The translations under genes and the position numbers were made by a program. From Panagrolaimus kolymaensis (Eukaryota; Nematoda; Chromadorea; Rhabditida; Panagrolaimidae), in NCBI GenBank assembly GCA_028622995.1, contig JAJQJQ010000004.1:8742001-8806000 (forward strand): a stretch of DNA of 64,000 nt. Reading direction: 5' to 3'. Below are positions 41,601-55,027 of the stretch, in pieces; within the stretch, counting starts at the first letter, position 1, and the number at the start of each line of letters is the position of its first letter. Under the pieces are notes generated by a model, which saw only the letters and a list, made by a program, of their open reading frames with translations, was not told the DNA's origin and searched no databases.

Positions 41601-44600
41601 AATGAAAAAATAAAATTATTTAACTAACCAAATAAAATAGCTTCTTCATCAACTAACCCCATTAAAATTGGTTTAGAAATATCACTCTTGGGAATTAATT
41701 CCGCTACAGTTTTTTCTTTAAATAAATCTCCATCAATTCGAGGTGAAAAATGAATGAGCACAACTTCATCGATGCGAAGCATTTCAGGGATCTGAAAAAC
41801 CAGAAAATGGTCCCAGTTTACAAAAAAAAAATTATTTTTCTTTCGTTTTTATTTTAAGAATAAAAGATTTTACAATCTCAGTTTTATTTTTATTTAAAAA
41901 AATTCCTAGAAAAATTTGAAGTTAATTTAGGAATTGAAAAGGTTTATGATCATATTCTTTCCAAAAACACATTTTTTTATTGCCTTGTCCATTTATTTCT
42001 TAAAAAAGTATTTTTTAAGACAGTATCCAACGGGCGAGCAACCGCACAGTTAAAATTTCTTTTAAAAAATCTTTTCTCTTCGTGATAATAAGTTTTCCGC
42101 AGTTTTTAATTATTTTCTTGATCGCCTATATTCTCCCGCTCCAGTTTTTATTTTATTTTCAAAAAAATCTACTTTTAAACCCAGAAAGTTATTCTACGAA
42201 CCTTAGAAGGGTTGGATTTTAAAAAATCCATATGAAATAAATTAATTTTAATCTAACCTTTTTAACATTTTCATCGCAGTTTTTTATATTTGTAAAAGCC
42301 GTGTGAACAAGACCATATATTTTAACCGGCAACAGTTTTTATTGAAAATTATTTAAAAAATTTAGCTAAAGTCGCCATTTTTTAAATATCACTTTAAGAC
42401 TATGCAGTTTAAATAAATTTATAAAGTTTATAATCAAATTATATCCGAAATCCCAAGTCAACAGTTTTATTTATTCTACCCACTTGCCGTAAATTAAATG
42501 ACGAAACATTTAAAGCTATCCATAAAGACAGCGAAATGGAAGTTTAAAGAAAATGTTTAAACTAAAATCCTCATTATGTTGTTCTCAGTTTTATTTTGAT
42601 TAAAAAAAAATAAAAAGCTAATTATGATTTTCTTTTCCTTTACTGTGCTTCTAAAATAGTGAAATGGATGAAATGGACCCAAACAGTTAATAAATTTATA
42701 ACCCATGGATATTCGAAGCTTCTCCCAGTTTTATTTACTTTACTCTTTAGATGACCTAAAAGTTACGTACACAGTTAATGGTATCCATCAAGGAACGTTT
42801 TGTGGCAGTTTTGAGAGAGAAAAAAAACTAGCAAATACAAAGTGCTTTTTATTCGTATTTATTAAAAATCAAAATTTTGAAGAAGACAGTTTTTTTTCGC
42901 CCAATATTCTTTCGTTACAGTTTAATTTTTATTTTTGTATTTAAAAAAATGTATTTGCTTACCATACTTTTAACTGCATCCACAATATCATCAGTTGAAA
43001 CTTCAATTATTTCATCCCTGAGTCGAAAGGATTCAAAGTTAATGCCTAATTTCTCCGCAACTTTTTTAGAATGTCGAACTAAATATGGATTATTTGATGA
43101 TTTACTTAAAGCTGAACCACTCATTGCTATAGCTCGAGCATAAAGTCCTTGGGTTTCAGGAGTCAAAGTTAAAAGTGAAGTAGCCATTCCACCAGCGCTA
43201 TGACCAAAAATAGTCACATTTTTAGGATTTCCATTAAATGACAGAAGAATTTCTTGAAGAAATTTCAGCGCCTGAATCATATCCCAAATTCCATAATTTC
43301 CAGGAATATTTCCATCTCCAGTAGTGAAAAAGCCTAAAATAGTAATTATAATGTTCAGTTTTAAGAAAATATAATTTTTTAAAATATGCCAATTAAAATT
43401 TTTTCTTTGCTTTGCGTCAACACAGTAAAAAAATTTTTTCTTTATCTCTGCCTATTGCAATACCAATTCACAGTTTTAAATTTAAAAATTGATTATGGTT
43501 TTCCAGAAAGATAAATAATCGACAGTTTTTTTAATTACAAGTAAAAATAAAAAATTGAAGAATATAATTTGTCAGTAATTAGTTAATTTCAAGGGTCTTA
43601 ATATGTTCACTTTGTCAGTCAATTCTTGAAATATGTGCACAAAATAATACACACAACATTTTTTATTTTATCTCTCTATCTTTTCCATTCGCCCTTAAAA
43701 AACAATATAAATTTTTTTGGTTTCTGCGATCGTGGCTTTAATATTAAATAGTTTCAAATATTTATTCATAAGAAATAAAGTTTTTCTGAACAAATTAATG
43801 TGTTCAAAATCTATTCAACCATATGATTACATATATTTGCTTAGTTTTTTTTTCTTAAAGAACTTTGTGTCAATAATTTACGATCGCCACATTTCACCAA
43901 ATGCCGCGGTTTAAAAAAAAATTTGACTATTTTTTCTAGTAGTCTTTTGCAGAATAGTTAATATTAAGCCTGCAGTAAATCAGTTTATTTTCTCTTAAAA
44001 TTATAAAAACTCCAACCAATAATTTTTTAATGTCAAACGTTTATGTCGAGACATCCACAGTTTTTTTTCTTGATTTTCAAAAGTTGTTGCTGTCCTGTTT
44101 ATTTTTTTACGAAAATCCAGAAACAAATAAAGTCAAATTTTTTTCATTAAAAATTGTTTTTGTAAAGACAATATTATGAAATACAGTTTAAAAAAATTAT
44201 TAATTTATTCTTCGAAAATTTTCCAGGGACAGTTTTTTTTAAATAATTTAGAAATTAATAAATTTTTCAATTTATTTCTTCCCCAAATTTGATATAAACG
44301 AAAAAAGCTACCATCATTAAAAACTTAAACCAATTTCACATCCAACAAATATTCTTATGTAATAAGATTTTAATTTGCCATATTAAAATTCCTGCAGTTT
44401 TTTTCCATTTTAAAAATAGTTAATGGATTTTTTGTTTTTCTAGATACAAAAAAAACACAAATAATGTTTAATTTTTATATCGTGTATTGATTTCTCAACT
44501 TTATTATTGCACAGTTTAAAATTTTATAAATTAATCCACTGATAAAACCTGTCGACAGTTTTTTTTAATAATATTTAAAAGATTTAAATATCAGTTTTTT

Positions 44601-45245
44601 AACCCTAAAACTTGATGTCCCCAAAAAAACACTACCCTGTTACACATTTTTAACCAGTTTTCGATTTCAAAAAATAATAGAATCTTAAAGGGTTTTAAAT
44701 TTTCCTCCTTTTTTTTTTACCGTCCCCAGTTTTTTTTAAATTTGATAATGACTTACCAAAAGGTCCAAGTCGGTAATTAATTGTAACACCAATAATTCCA
44801 TTTGAAACTAATTTCCTGCATGCTTCTTTATAACCCCATTCTCGACTTGATCCCGATACAAATCCTCCACCATGGATGTATACCATCACAGGAAAACCGT
44901 GGCCATCATCTTCAGTTTTATTTTTTGGTTTAAATAAATTCAATGTGAGACAATCTTCATCGCCATCTTTAAATTTTCTCATTGGAAATACAATGGCTGG
45001 TGCTCCAAATTTATCTGCCATTAAAGGTTTATTCCATTTTGTTGGAGGCTGGGCTTTCTGGAAATAAAATTCACAAGAGCTGATGCAGTTAATTAAAAAA
45101 AATTTACTTCAAATCGAAGTTCACCGATTGGAGGTTTAGCATATGGAATGCCTAAAAATATTTCCGTTTCCAACCCTTCAGGAGTTTGATGATTGAATCC
45201 TTCAATTAGGCCATATGGAGTTTCAATTGTTAGAGAATTTGACAT
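38609..45245 (-). CDS. Carboxylesterase/cholinesterase-like, gene 4 (6 exons, 562 aa)
   Basis: Exons, in transcript order, 45108-45245, 44757-45057, 42963-43333, 41629-41791, 40206-40707 and 38609-38822 join in frame. Alpha/beta-hydrolase that cleaves carboxylic esters. It has the family N-terminal block FLGIPYAKPPIGELRFE, oxyanion hole IHGGGF, nucleophile Ser about 192 in GHSAGG, acid Glu in LVDEEA and catalytic His in GVAHADEL. Introns up to 1.4 kb are filled with the CAGTTT motif. No signal peptide follows the chosen ATG (45245), unlike genes 2 and 3. A TAG acceptor (...GTCATAG) 9 nt upstream could join an unseen signal-peptide exon reading VQA before this Met, so the start is uncertain. 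Confidence 0.88.
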
Positions 45246-47462
45246 AGCTTGAACCTATGACAGCTCGTAACAGTTTATTTTTTAAATTTTAATAAAAAAA
45301 AACAAAAAGAAGAAATGACAGCTTTTAAAACAAAAAAGAATTGTAAAGATTATTAAAAATCGAAATGTTTTTTTCATTAAAAAAAGAGATAGAAACCAGA
45401 CAGTTTTTATTTACAAATGAGAGAGGCTAATGGCAGTTTAGTTTAAACAAATTAAATAACGAGACATTTTGAAATTTCAAACTAACTAAAAAAACATTGT
45501 AGTTTTAAATACATAGAAGCAACATGGTGGGCAGTTAACAAATATAAAAAAAATCAAAGCTTTTTAAAGAATTAAGGGAAGCAAAAACTATTCAGTTTGT
45601 TTTCAATGTTAATAAAAATCATTGCAGTTTTAATTCAAAAAATTCAAACTTAGAAAAAAAAATTAAAAAAGTAAGAGTTTTTTTAAACTTTCAAACTTCA
45701 AAAAAAAGTTTATTTAAATTTATATAAAATCAAGAATTGAATATCACAGTTATAAAATAGAAAAATCACAATCTGCCATAATATGACTTCAGTTTTTATT
45801 TATAAAAAAATTTAAAATCACTTAATAAATCTAATTATCAGTTTTATTAATAATCAGTTAAATATTTTTTTTATCTTCTTTTCGCGTAACCAATCCTATT
45901 GGAGTGACAATTTTTTTATACGAATTGCACAAAAAAATGAAAGTGGGATGGATTTCATTATTTTTAGCTGCAAAAAATTTGTTTTTCCAAAACGGTTGGC
46001 TCCTTAGTTTCAGTTAAACAAAAAAAATGCCAAAAGAAGTCGCAGTTTTAATGAATCTTTATAATAGGATTAATAATAAAACCATCACTGCAAATGAATT
46101 ATTTTTTCATTTATTCAAAACCAAAAAAATAAAAATCGAGCGCTGTTTACAAATGTTAATGAACGTGAACATGCGAGAGACATTTTTGATGAACTTTTCA
46201 ACTCACACAAACACAAAAAAATAAATGAAAACACAACTTTAATAATAATCGATTGAGACAGACTCGAATGGACTTTTATTTTATTTTTCCACTTGCTTCC
46301 GTTTGGGTTTGGTTGTTTACGAATATAAAAAAAGAAAGAAGAAAACAAGATGGACACGCGAGAGCGAACAAATGAGAGAGACAGACAGAGGAGACAGCGA
46401 ATTCAAAAACAAAAACACAAGAAAAATAAGAAAAGGACGAGATTTAAAAGTTCTGAACTTTACTAACCAGTTTTATAAAAAAAGAAAAAAATGTCATAAA
46501 AGAGAAGTTTTATTTTATTAGAGCTTATTTTTTGACCTTTTTTATTATTGTAAATTTAAAATAATAAATATTTAATGTCCTTAACGTGTTTGGCTGGCAG
46601 TTTTTTTTCTTTCTATTTATTTATCAACAAATGGAAAATGTAAATCATTTTTCGTGATTTATTCAAATCACTTTAAAATAAATCCTCCGCACTCGACAAA
46701 ATGACGCAGTTTTAAATATTAAAAACAATATTATTTGAAATAATTACTCAAAAAAAGATAATAAAAAAAGCGATTCATCGCTCTTTTACGTTCATAAAAA
46801 AAAGAAAGGACGAAAAAATTATTACTTTTCACCAAGACAAGGCCTTTATTTATTTACGTGGCGTTCTAAAGTCCTTGAGCGCACAGGTAAACGAAAAAAT
46901 ACTCGAATGATGTTATCCAAAAAAGATTCATATTTTGATAGTGAAAACATAAATAATGGGAGAAAATTTATACAATCCAGTTTTTTTTATATTGAGGCTT
47001 TAAAAGTTTTTTTAATCCCGCATAATAAGGTCGTCAGTTTATAAAAAAATTAATAAAATTCATAAATTTTTATTTAATGATTAAAATAAAAAGATGAAAA
47101 AATTCTCTAAAAATTCAGTTTGTAGAATGTAGCAAAAAATGCAACGGAAACATGTTGATTGAGTTTAAAAAAATCCTACAAAAAAAGTATAATAAAAGAA
47201 AGCTTGAAATCTAAAAATTCTGAAAGTTTTTTTTCTAAAAAATTAAATAAACGTTTGAAAACAGTTAATTGATAAAGCAAACATGCGAGAGAAAAAAGAG
47301 GGATTAAATTTTTCTGTCTTATTTGCCCAAAATGATTAAGCGGCTCCCAGTTTTATAATCTATATTTATTTTTTAAGGATAAATAAATTTAAAAATTATT
47401 ACATCTTATACAGTTTATTCGTCAAAAAATTATATACGCAGTTATTTAAAAGAAAAAAACAA
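45246..47462. other. Intergenic between esterase genes 4 and 3
   Basis: No gene supported. CAGTTT motifs continue, but thin out around 45.9-46.5 kb, where the A+T content dips and short purine-rich tracts (GAGAGAGACAGACAGAGG) occur. This may be the promoter or first-exon region of gene 4. Confidence 0.4.
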
Positions 47463-50059
47463 TTAAAATTTTTCACTTTTTTTTATTCTCCTAGCTTCAG
47501 GCCAGTCATATCCATATTCATCGGCTAAAGAATTCCAAAATTCCATTCGATCATTCCATAAATTATCCATTATTTTATTTTCTGAATTTATTTCCAAATA
47601 AATAATGTTAGGGGAATCATGATCGATATGGGGAATTTCAAAATTATTAGTTAATGGCTTTCTAAAAAAATACAAAATAAAAATTTTGAACAGTTAAACG
47701 CAGTTAAAAAATTCATTGAAGTAATATGTTCCTCGAAAATATGTGGGTCTGATAATACAAAAAATATAAGAAGGATATCAGTTTTATGTTTTACTTAATT
47801 TTTGAGTATACAGATAAATCTTCAAAAACAGTATTTTTCCAAACAAAAAAAATAAACTAACCCATTTTTAGCAAAATTCAAAAACAAATCAACCAAGGTT
47901 TTTTGAACTTTAGCAACGTCACCTTCAAATGGCAAACTTGGCACACCAAAAATACTTCCAAAGAAATTGGATAATTCCGATGTGTGTGGTGCACCATCAA
48001 GTAAATTATGTTTCTTTGGCACAAAATTATATAAATAAAAATAAACTTTATGCCCAGCTGCAGCTTTTTTCTTAGCTTCTCGAATCGCGGGAATATTAAA
48101 ATTAACATCAGAAAAAAGTTGGGTGTAAATTTGTAAATAAAAATTTCTTTGATAAGAATTTTGAGATTCATAAAATTCAATTATTCTTTGCACCGCTGAA
48201 GGGGAATTTATTCCAAAAGCATGTTTAACACCAAAAAGAAAATGAACGAGATCAATAAAATCGGTGCGAGAATAATTTGCTGCTTTAGCTTCCGGAATTG
48301 GAATATATTTTGATTCAGAGCCACTATATTTACTGGTAATAGCTGAAACAGTTTTAAATTAACAAAAACGTAAAATAATATATTAATAAATCTCAGTTTT
48401 TTTAGATTATTAAAAACATAAAAACTTTTACCAGTTTTTACTTACCAAAAGTGATATGTTCTTGACTGCAAAGACCCATGAAAATTTCTCTTTTCGGGGC
48501 ATTTCTAAAAGCATCATCAAAATTTGCGCCATGCAAAAACATGCCATCGTGTCTGGGATGGAAATGGGCCAAATTTACATGGTCGCAATTAAAAATATAT
48601 TTAGCAAATCTTAAAGTTGCATTTTTAATTTCTTGCATGGTTTTTGTTTTGAGGCATTCTTTAACATTAGATGCAAGATTGCAATTTGCTGCTTCAATAA
48701 GAAGTTGACTAGCTTCTGGAACTTCATCAGTATGCGCCCAGCCCGCTATTGCCGAACCACTCATAGCAATTGCTCGATTGAAAAGTCCATCGGTGGCTGG
48801 GGATAAAGTTAACCATGAAACAGAAGCTCCACCCGCGGATTCACCAAAAATTGTTACTGATTTTGGATTTCCATTAAAATTTGAAATTATTTTTTGAATA
48901 AATTTCAATGCTTCCACTTGATCCCAAAGTCCATAATTACCAGGGGCATTAGAATCGCCCGTGGAAAAAAATCCAAAGGGTCCCAATCGATAATTAATTG
49001 AAACAAAAATTATTTCTCCCTTTGAAACCATTCGATTTGCCACTTCTGTGTGATTATAATCTGCCGAAGAACCAGAAATAAAACCTCCACCGTGAATCCA
49101 TAACATTATTGGATAACCTTCAGAATTATTTGATTGTATTTTTGGTTTGACTATGTTCATAGTTAAACAGTCTTCTATTCCATTGGGAGACATTAAATCG
49201 GGAGAAGTTGCACATGGTAAACCAAGAAATTTGGCTTGCAATGGTTTTGTTGTCCATGGAATTGGTGGTTGAGGTTTCTAAAAAAGGAAGATATTAATGA
49301 TTTTCAGTTTTATTTTTCTCTATTTTTTTTGTTGCTTTTTTCATACTTTAAACCGTTTAAAAATTTTGAGTTAGAAAAAAATCAAATGAATTGTATTCAA
49401 AGCTCAAAATTTTTTTTACCATTGCCAGTTTTTAAAAAATAATTAAACTTGAAAATTAAAAAACAAAGAAAGCAGTGTTTCTTATTTTTTGGAGTGTCCC
49501 TCATTAACGGGATTTTTCAGTTTTAAATTTCTACTTCTTTTCTGAATATTCCTGTAACCTTCAGTTTTTATATATTTTTCTTTAAATTTTAGAAATTTTT
49601 GCCGAATAAAACAAATAAAATTCTTCTAAAACTTAAAAATTATAAAAGCTTTTTCTTTCCCAAATTAATAATTTAGAAAATTATTATAAACACAAACTAT
49701 AAAACATTTAAACAGTTAATTTTTGCTAACAAAAGCTTCTTTCTTTCTTAATTTTTTAGAACAAAATTTATTTTTAATAAGATAAAAATTCGTCAAACGC
49801 AGTTTCAAATTTTCCAAACAAATTCCGCACCTGCCAGTTTTTTTAAATATTTTCTTACCTCAAATCTCAATTCATTTATTGGAGGTTTGGCATACGGAAT
49901 CCCCAAAAATATTTCAATTTCTATTCCTTCTGGAGTTACATAATTAAATCCTTCAATTGGGCCATATTCAGTCTCCACAATCGGATTAATTTTAGCATGG
50001 ACAGTTAAAAATAAATGAATAAAAAATAAAATTGAAACAAAGCGATGAATTTTAAGCAT
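47463..50059 (-). CDS. Carboxylesterase/cholinesterase-like, gene 3 (4 exons, 570 aa)
   Basis: Exons 49859-50059, 48446-49277, 47862-48342 and 47463-47661 join in frame. Secreted or membrane-delivered esterase: the N-terminus (LKIHRFVSILFFIHLFLTVH followed by AK) is a clear signal peptide. Motifs: FLGIPYAKPPI, oxyanion hole IHGGGF, nucleophile Ser in GESAGG (about residue 213), acid Glu in GLCSQEH, catalytic His in GAPHTSEL. Length is normal for the family. Last exon is 199 nt, the same as gene 2. A recent tandem duplicate of gene 2, with about 100 identical residues around the nucleophile. Introns carry the CAGTTT motif. Confidence 0.93.
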
Positions 50060-50807
50060 TTTGATGATTGATAAAAAAGAAAAGAATAAAACAAAAGCTA
50101 AAGTTCATTCTCTACAGTTTTTTCTTTCTTTCTTTCTTTTTATTTTTATTTTTAGAGACATAAAAAAGATTTTGAGATAAGAAAATAAAATCGAACATTT
50201 TGTCTAATAAAGTTCAGACCATCTGACAAAAAGAATGAGGTTAGTCTACTCATTTTTAAAAAAAAAAGTTGTCTAAAGAAAAAAACTATGGGCCCCACAC
50301 AGCGTTTGTGTGATGATGATTGGTTGGCCGGGGTGTGTCCTTGGATGATAAGTGATAAGCTTTTTTTTATTCATTTTTTCTTTTTTCCTTTTTTTGGGTA
50401 TGTGAAATAAAAAAAAATTTCAATCACACGTATGATTTTTTTCTTTCCTCCGGGATTATCAAAAAGTCCATTTTTCATTTTTGTTGAATTCAGTTTTTCT
50501 CTCTGTGTTTTGTTCAACTCAAATAATGAACATGTATTTCAGTTTTATTGTTTTTTTTTTTCAAAAAATCCAGCTTTTGAATCAAAAATGAACTCAATTA
50601 TTTTTCAAATCTGCAGTTTATATGAAAACTATTGTTTAAAAATTATAAAAAATTTATTTGATCTTGCTACAGTTTATAATATTTTTGTATTTGTTTCAAT
50701 AAATTCTCATAAAAAAAGCAAATATTTATTGCATTTATCCAGTTTAATTATATCGTTAAAGTTTATAAAAAGTTTAAATTTTTTCCATGTGGCAAAAAAG
50801 TATTCAG
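50060..50807. other. Intergenic between esterase genes 3 and 2
   Basis: 749 bp, presumably the promoter of gene 3. Includes a GC-richer island at about 50290-50340 (GTGTGATGATGATTGGTTGG followed by CCGGGGTGTG). The plus-strand 174-aa ORF that crosses into gene 2's last exon is a shadow frame. Confidence 0.4.
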
Positions 50808-53800
50808 TTAAAGTTCATCATGTCTTTGAATCTTTTTTGCTTCAGGCCAATCATATCCATATTCATCGGCTAAAGAATCCCAAAATTCCATTCGATCATT
50901 CCATAAATTATCCATTATTTTATTTTCTGAATTTATTTCGATATATGGGATTTTAGAATAGGTGCTTTGAAATTGTGGGACTTCCAAATCATCAGTTGTT
51001 GGTTTTCTGGAATTTTAAATTAATTTCGATAAACAAAAATAATAAATGGTTGTAGACAGTTTTTAAAATAATTTAAATATGTAATAAATATAAAAAATTT
51101 TAGGTTATTGGAGCAAAGGTTTCAAGTATTCATAAAATAAAAAAGTATTAGCTGGTGCAGTTTTTTTTAAAAAAAAATTATTATAAAATTTTTTTTATTT
51201 GCCGTGGCAATATTTATAATGGACGACAGTTATTAGACGAAAAAAAATATACAAAAAATGCCAATCAATTATTTTCTTACTCCAGTTTAAGAAATTCCAA
51301 ACATAATATAAAGAAATAATAATGCAGTTTTTTAATTTTGGAAAGTTTAATAAAAAGTTTAAGGAAGGCCAAAGTCTTAAAATAATGTTTAAATCAGTTT
51401 TATAAAATATAAAAAATGTTGGAAACACAACGGTGCAAAAACCTATTAAACAGTTTTGAAAAATGTCCAAAATAGAGCAAGCTAGACCAGTTTTAAAAAA
51501 AATAACAAATAAATTTACCCATTTTTCGCAAAATTCACAAACATATCAACCATGGATTTTTGAACTTCAGCAACATCACCTTCCAATGGCAAAGTTGGCA
51601 TCCCAAAAACCGAACCAAAAAAGTTAGATAATTCTGAAGCATGAGCAGCGCCATCCAATAAAGCATGCTTTAATTTTTCTGGGGTAAAATTATATAAATA
51701 AAAATAAACTTTATGTCCTGCTTCAGCTTTTTTCTTTGCTTCTCGAATGGCGGGAATATTAAAATTAACATCAGAAAAAAGTTGAGCATAAATTTGTAAA
51801 TAAAATTTTGTTTTATAAACTTTGATAGATTCATAAAATTTTATTATTTTTTCTGCCGCTTCGTTAGCTTTGCTTCCAAAAGCTTTTTCTGTTCCAAAAA
51901 GATGGTGCACAGTTTCAACAAAATCTTCTCGAGAATAAGTGGTTGCTTTTGCTTCGGGAATAGGAACGTATTTGGTTTCAGGATCATTAAATAATGAGCT
52001 AATCGCTGAAATTGTTCATTAATAATAATAATAAAAAAATATTTTTCTACTCAAAAGTTTTTTGAATTTTTTTGTTTTTGTATTAAATCAAAATTTCTGA
52101 TCGTAATAACATTATTCAGTTTTTATTATTTTTTTATGAAACCTTTGATGTGTTTTGGAATTTCTTAGTTTCCTTGAAACGCTTCTTTTTTTAATCTTCA
52201 AATTATTAACGTTTTCTTAAACTCAGTTTTTTTTTAAATCTTAATTTAGTTTACATACTATAAAAAATTAAATCCAACTATTATTCAACTATCCAGTTTT
52301 GTTCTTTAAATAATGGCTAAAGAATGCTAACATTATTTATATTTTTAGCTCAGAAAAAACGAAATTTAAGCTTCTTTGTTTTCAGTTTTTTTGAATATCA
52401 AAACCTAGTATAAACAACTTTTACTGTTTTTTCCCCATTTCAAATTCATTCTTCAGTTTTTTTTAATGCTTAACTTTATATATTTATTAATTACCAAATA
52501 TGACATGGCATTTGAGTTACTCAAACCCTGCTACATTTTTTTTAAATATCAACAACGAAAGAAAATGTCTCTATTTCTACTCAGTTTAATAAATTTTTTA
52601 ATCTTTTTTGTTTTAGAAACTTACCAAAAATAATATGTTCTTGGCTGCAAATTCCAATGAAATTATCCCTTTTGGGAGCATTTTTGATTGCTTCATCCAA
52701 TGTTTTTCCATGCAAAAATTCTCCATCAATTCTTGGATGAAAGTGTGCCAAATTAATATTATCATTTTTGAATATAAATTTTGCGAAAGTCGAAGTAGCA
52801 TTTTTGATTTCTTGGGTGGTTTTTGTTTTCAGGCATTCTTTGACATTTTTTGATTCATCGCATCCAGCGGCTTTGGTTAAAAGTGTGCTAGAATGAATTA
52901 CATCGTCGGTGTGAGCCCAGCCCGCCAATGCTGAACCACTCATAGGAATTGCTCGATTGAAAAGTCCATCGGTTGCTGGGGATAAAGTCAACCAAGAAAC
53001 GGAAGCTCCACCCGCAGATTCACCAAAAATTGTTACGCTTTTTGGATTTCCATTAAAATTAGAAATTATTTTTTGAATAAATTTCAATGCTTCCACTTGA
53101 TCCCAAAGTCCATAATTACCAGGAGCATTAGAATCACCCGTGGAAAAAAATCCAAAAGGTCCTAATCGATAATTAATTGAAACAAAAATTATTTCTCCCT
53201 TTGAAACCATCCGATTTGCCACTTCTGTGTGATTATAATCAGAGGATGAGCCGATGAGGAACGCTCCTCCGTGAATCCAAACCATCACTGCATATCCTTC
53301 ACGGTCATCCGATGGGGTTTTTGGTTTGATAATGTTTAAAGTCAAACAATCTTCACTTCCATGGGGATCAAGCATATCGGGATATGTTGCACATGCATAC
53401 CCGTGTGCATGAGCTTGAAGGGGATTTGTCCATGGTTTAGGAGGTTGAGGTTTCTAAAAAACAAAACAAAAAAGCTTAAATATTTTCTCTTTATGCTCAA
53501 AAATTAGAACTCAGTTTTATTTTTAATAAATTAAGAAATTTACTTTCAGCAATTTAAAAAAATCATTATACTAAATTTCTTTACAGTTTTTTTATTTTAA
53601 TAAATTTTCCCAATTATTTTGCATTTATAATTATTTTTCAAAACTCAGTTTAACTTTAAATTAAATTTTTTACTAAAGACGTTAAGTTTATTACTAATTA
53701 TTAGTATTTTTTATTTTAAGCACCAAATTTTTTCCCCATCGATTTATTGAATATTCAGTTTAAAGCTTTATTCTTATTTATTCTCTACCTATAGATATTC

Positions 53801-54054
53801 TATCCAAAACAAGCATGTATCACCAGTTTATGTCTTTTTTATTTTTAAAAATATTTTCTTACCTCAAATCTCAATTCATCGATAGGAGGTTTGGCATATG
53901 GAATCCCCAAAAACATTTCAATTTCCATTCCTTCGGGTGTAACATAATTAAATCCTTCGATTTGCCCATATTCAGTCCCAACAGTCGGATTCATTTTGGC
54001 TTCAGTTAAAAATAAAAGAATAAAAAATGAAATTGAAAGCACGTTTTTAACCAT
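50808..54054 (-). CDS. Carboxylesterase/cholinesterase-like, gene 2 (4 exons, 568 aa)
   Basis: Exons 53863-54054, 52625-53453, 51519-52005 and 50808-51006 join in frame. I chose the ATG at 54054, because it opens a signal peptide (VKNVLSISFFILLFLTEA). The longer frame upstream is basic and unlikely. Catalytic Ser about 210 in GESAGG, Glu in GICSQEH, His in GAAHASEL. The oxyanion-hole block reads IHGGAF, with Ala where most relatives have Gly, which could alter rate or substrate range. Exon phases match gene 3 exactly, and the last exons are nearly identical in DNA. Introns carry dense CAGTTT motifs. Confidence 0.93.
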
Positions 54055-55027
54055 TCTTAAAAAAAAATTAATAGGGAATAAAACGTTAATTCTAGTGTTC
54101 TTTCTTCTCAGTTTTTTTATCAAGCAAAAAAAAATAAATAGATAAGAGAATTCGAGCGACCACCACTGCCAGCAGCTTCCTCCTCAAAATCTAATACTTT
54201 CGCTTCATTTTTTTTGTTTGCTTGTCTTTTTTGTTCCTCAATTTTTTTGTTTGTTTTGGCATTCTTCAAAAAATCAAAATATTTTTTTCTATAATCTTCT
54301 TAATTTTTTTTATTGCTGAAGTTAATAAATTCAGTTTCTTCTATACATAGTTTAAAAAAATAAAATGCAACGTTTACTGAATACAGTTTTTTAATAAATA
54401 AAATTATGGAAAACTTTTGGAAAGAAGCGACAGTTAAGATTTTCTTGTAATTACAGCGACGTGTTTCTCAGTTATATGTATTTACTATTATTAAAGATAA
54501 AACGAAACAAAAATAACTGAATTGTTTTTTCTTCCATTTACTCTTTTTATGGCCAGTTTATTTATTAAAAAAAATATCAAATAAAAGATTGCATTTTTTT
54601 CTGAAATTGTTCTTTCCAGTTTTGTTTTAATGTTTCAAAGAATTTAATACAATATATGACAGTTTAAAATTATAATAAAAACGATTAATTAAAAATTATT
54701 TAATTTTAAAAATGTGTTCATTATGGCATGATTTGAATATACAGTTTTTGGTGAATTGTATTACCCGATTTTATTTTGCAACCGTTGGATGAAAAATACT
54801 ACAGTTATTTTTTTTTAATAATTTTCTTCGTATGCTCCTTCAAAGAAAGCTAAGTAACAGCTAAATTATTAATTATACAGTTTTTTATAAAGAAATTTTC
54901 GGTGAGGTCAGTTAAAAAAATCTTTTATTTCCAAAATCCTAATTCTTCAGTTTAATTTTTATTTTAATTCTTTGATAAAGTTTTTTTTACATAATAAAAG
55001 CTTGATTCAGTTATTCTTATAATAAAT

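Noticed and set aside
50432..50956. 174-aa plus-strand ORF
   Set aside because: It is antisense to the last exon of esterase gene 2 and to A/T-rich spacer. The minus frame has the supported coding signal.
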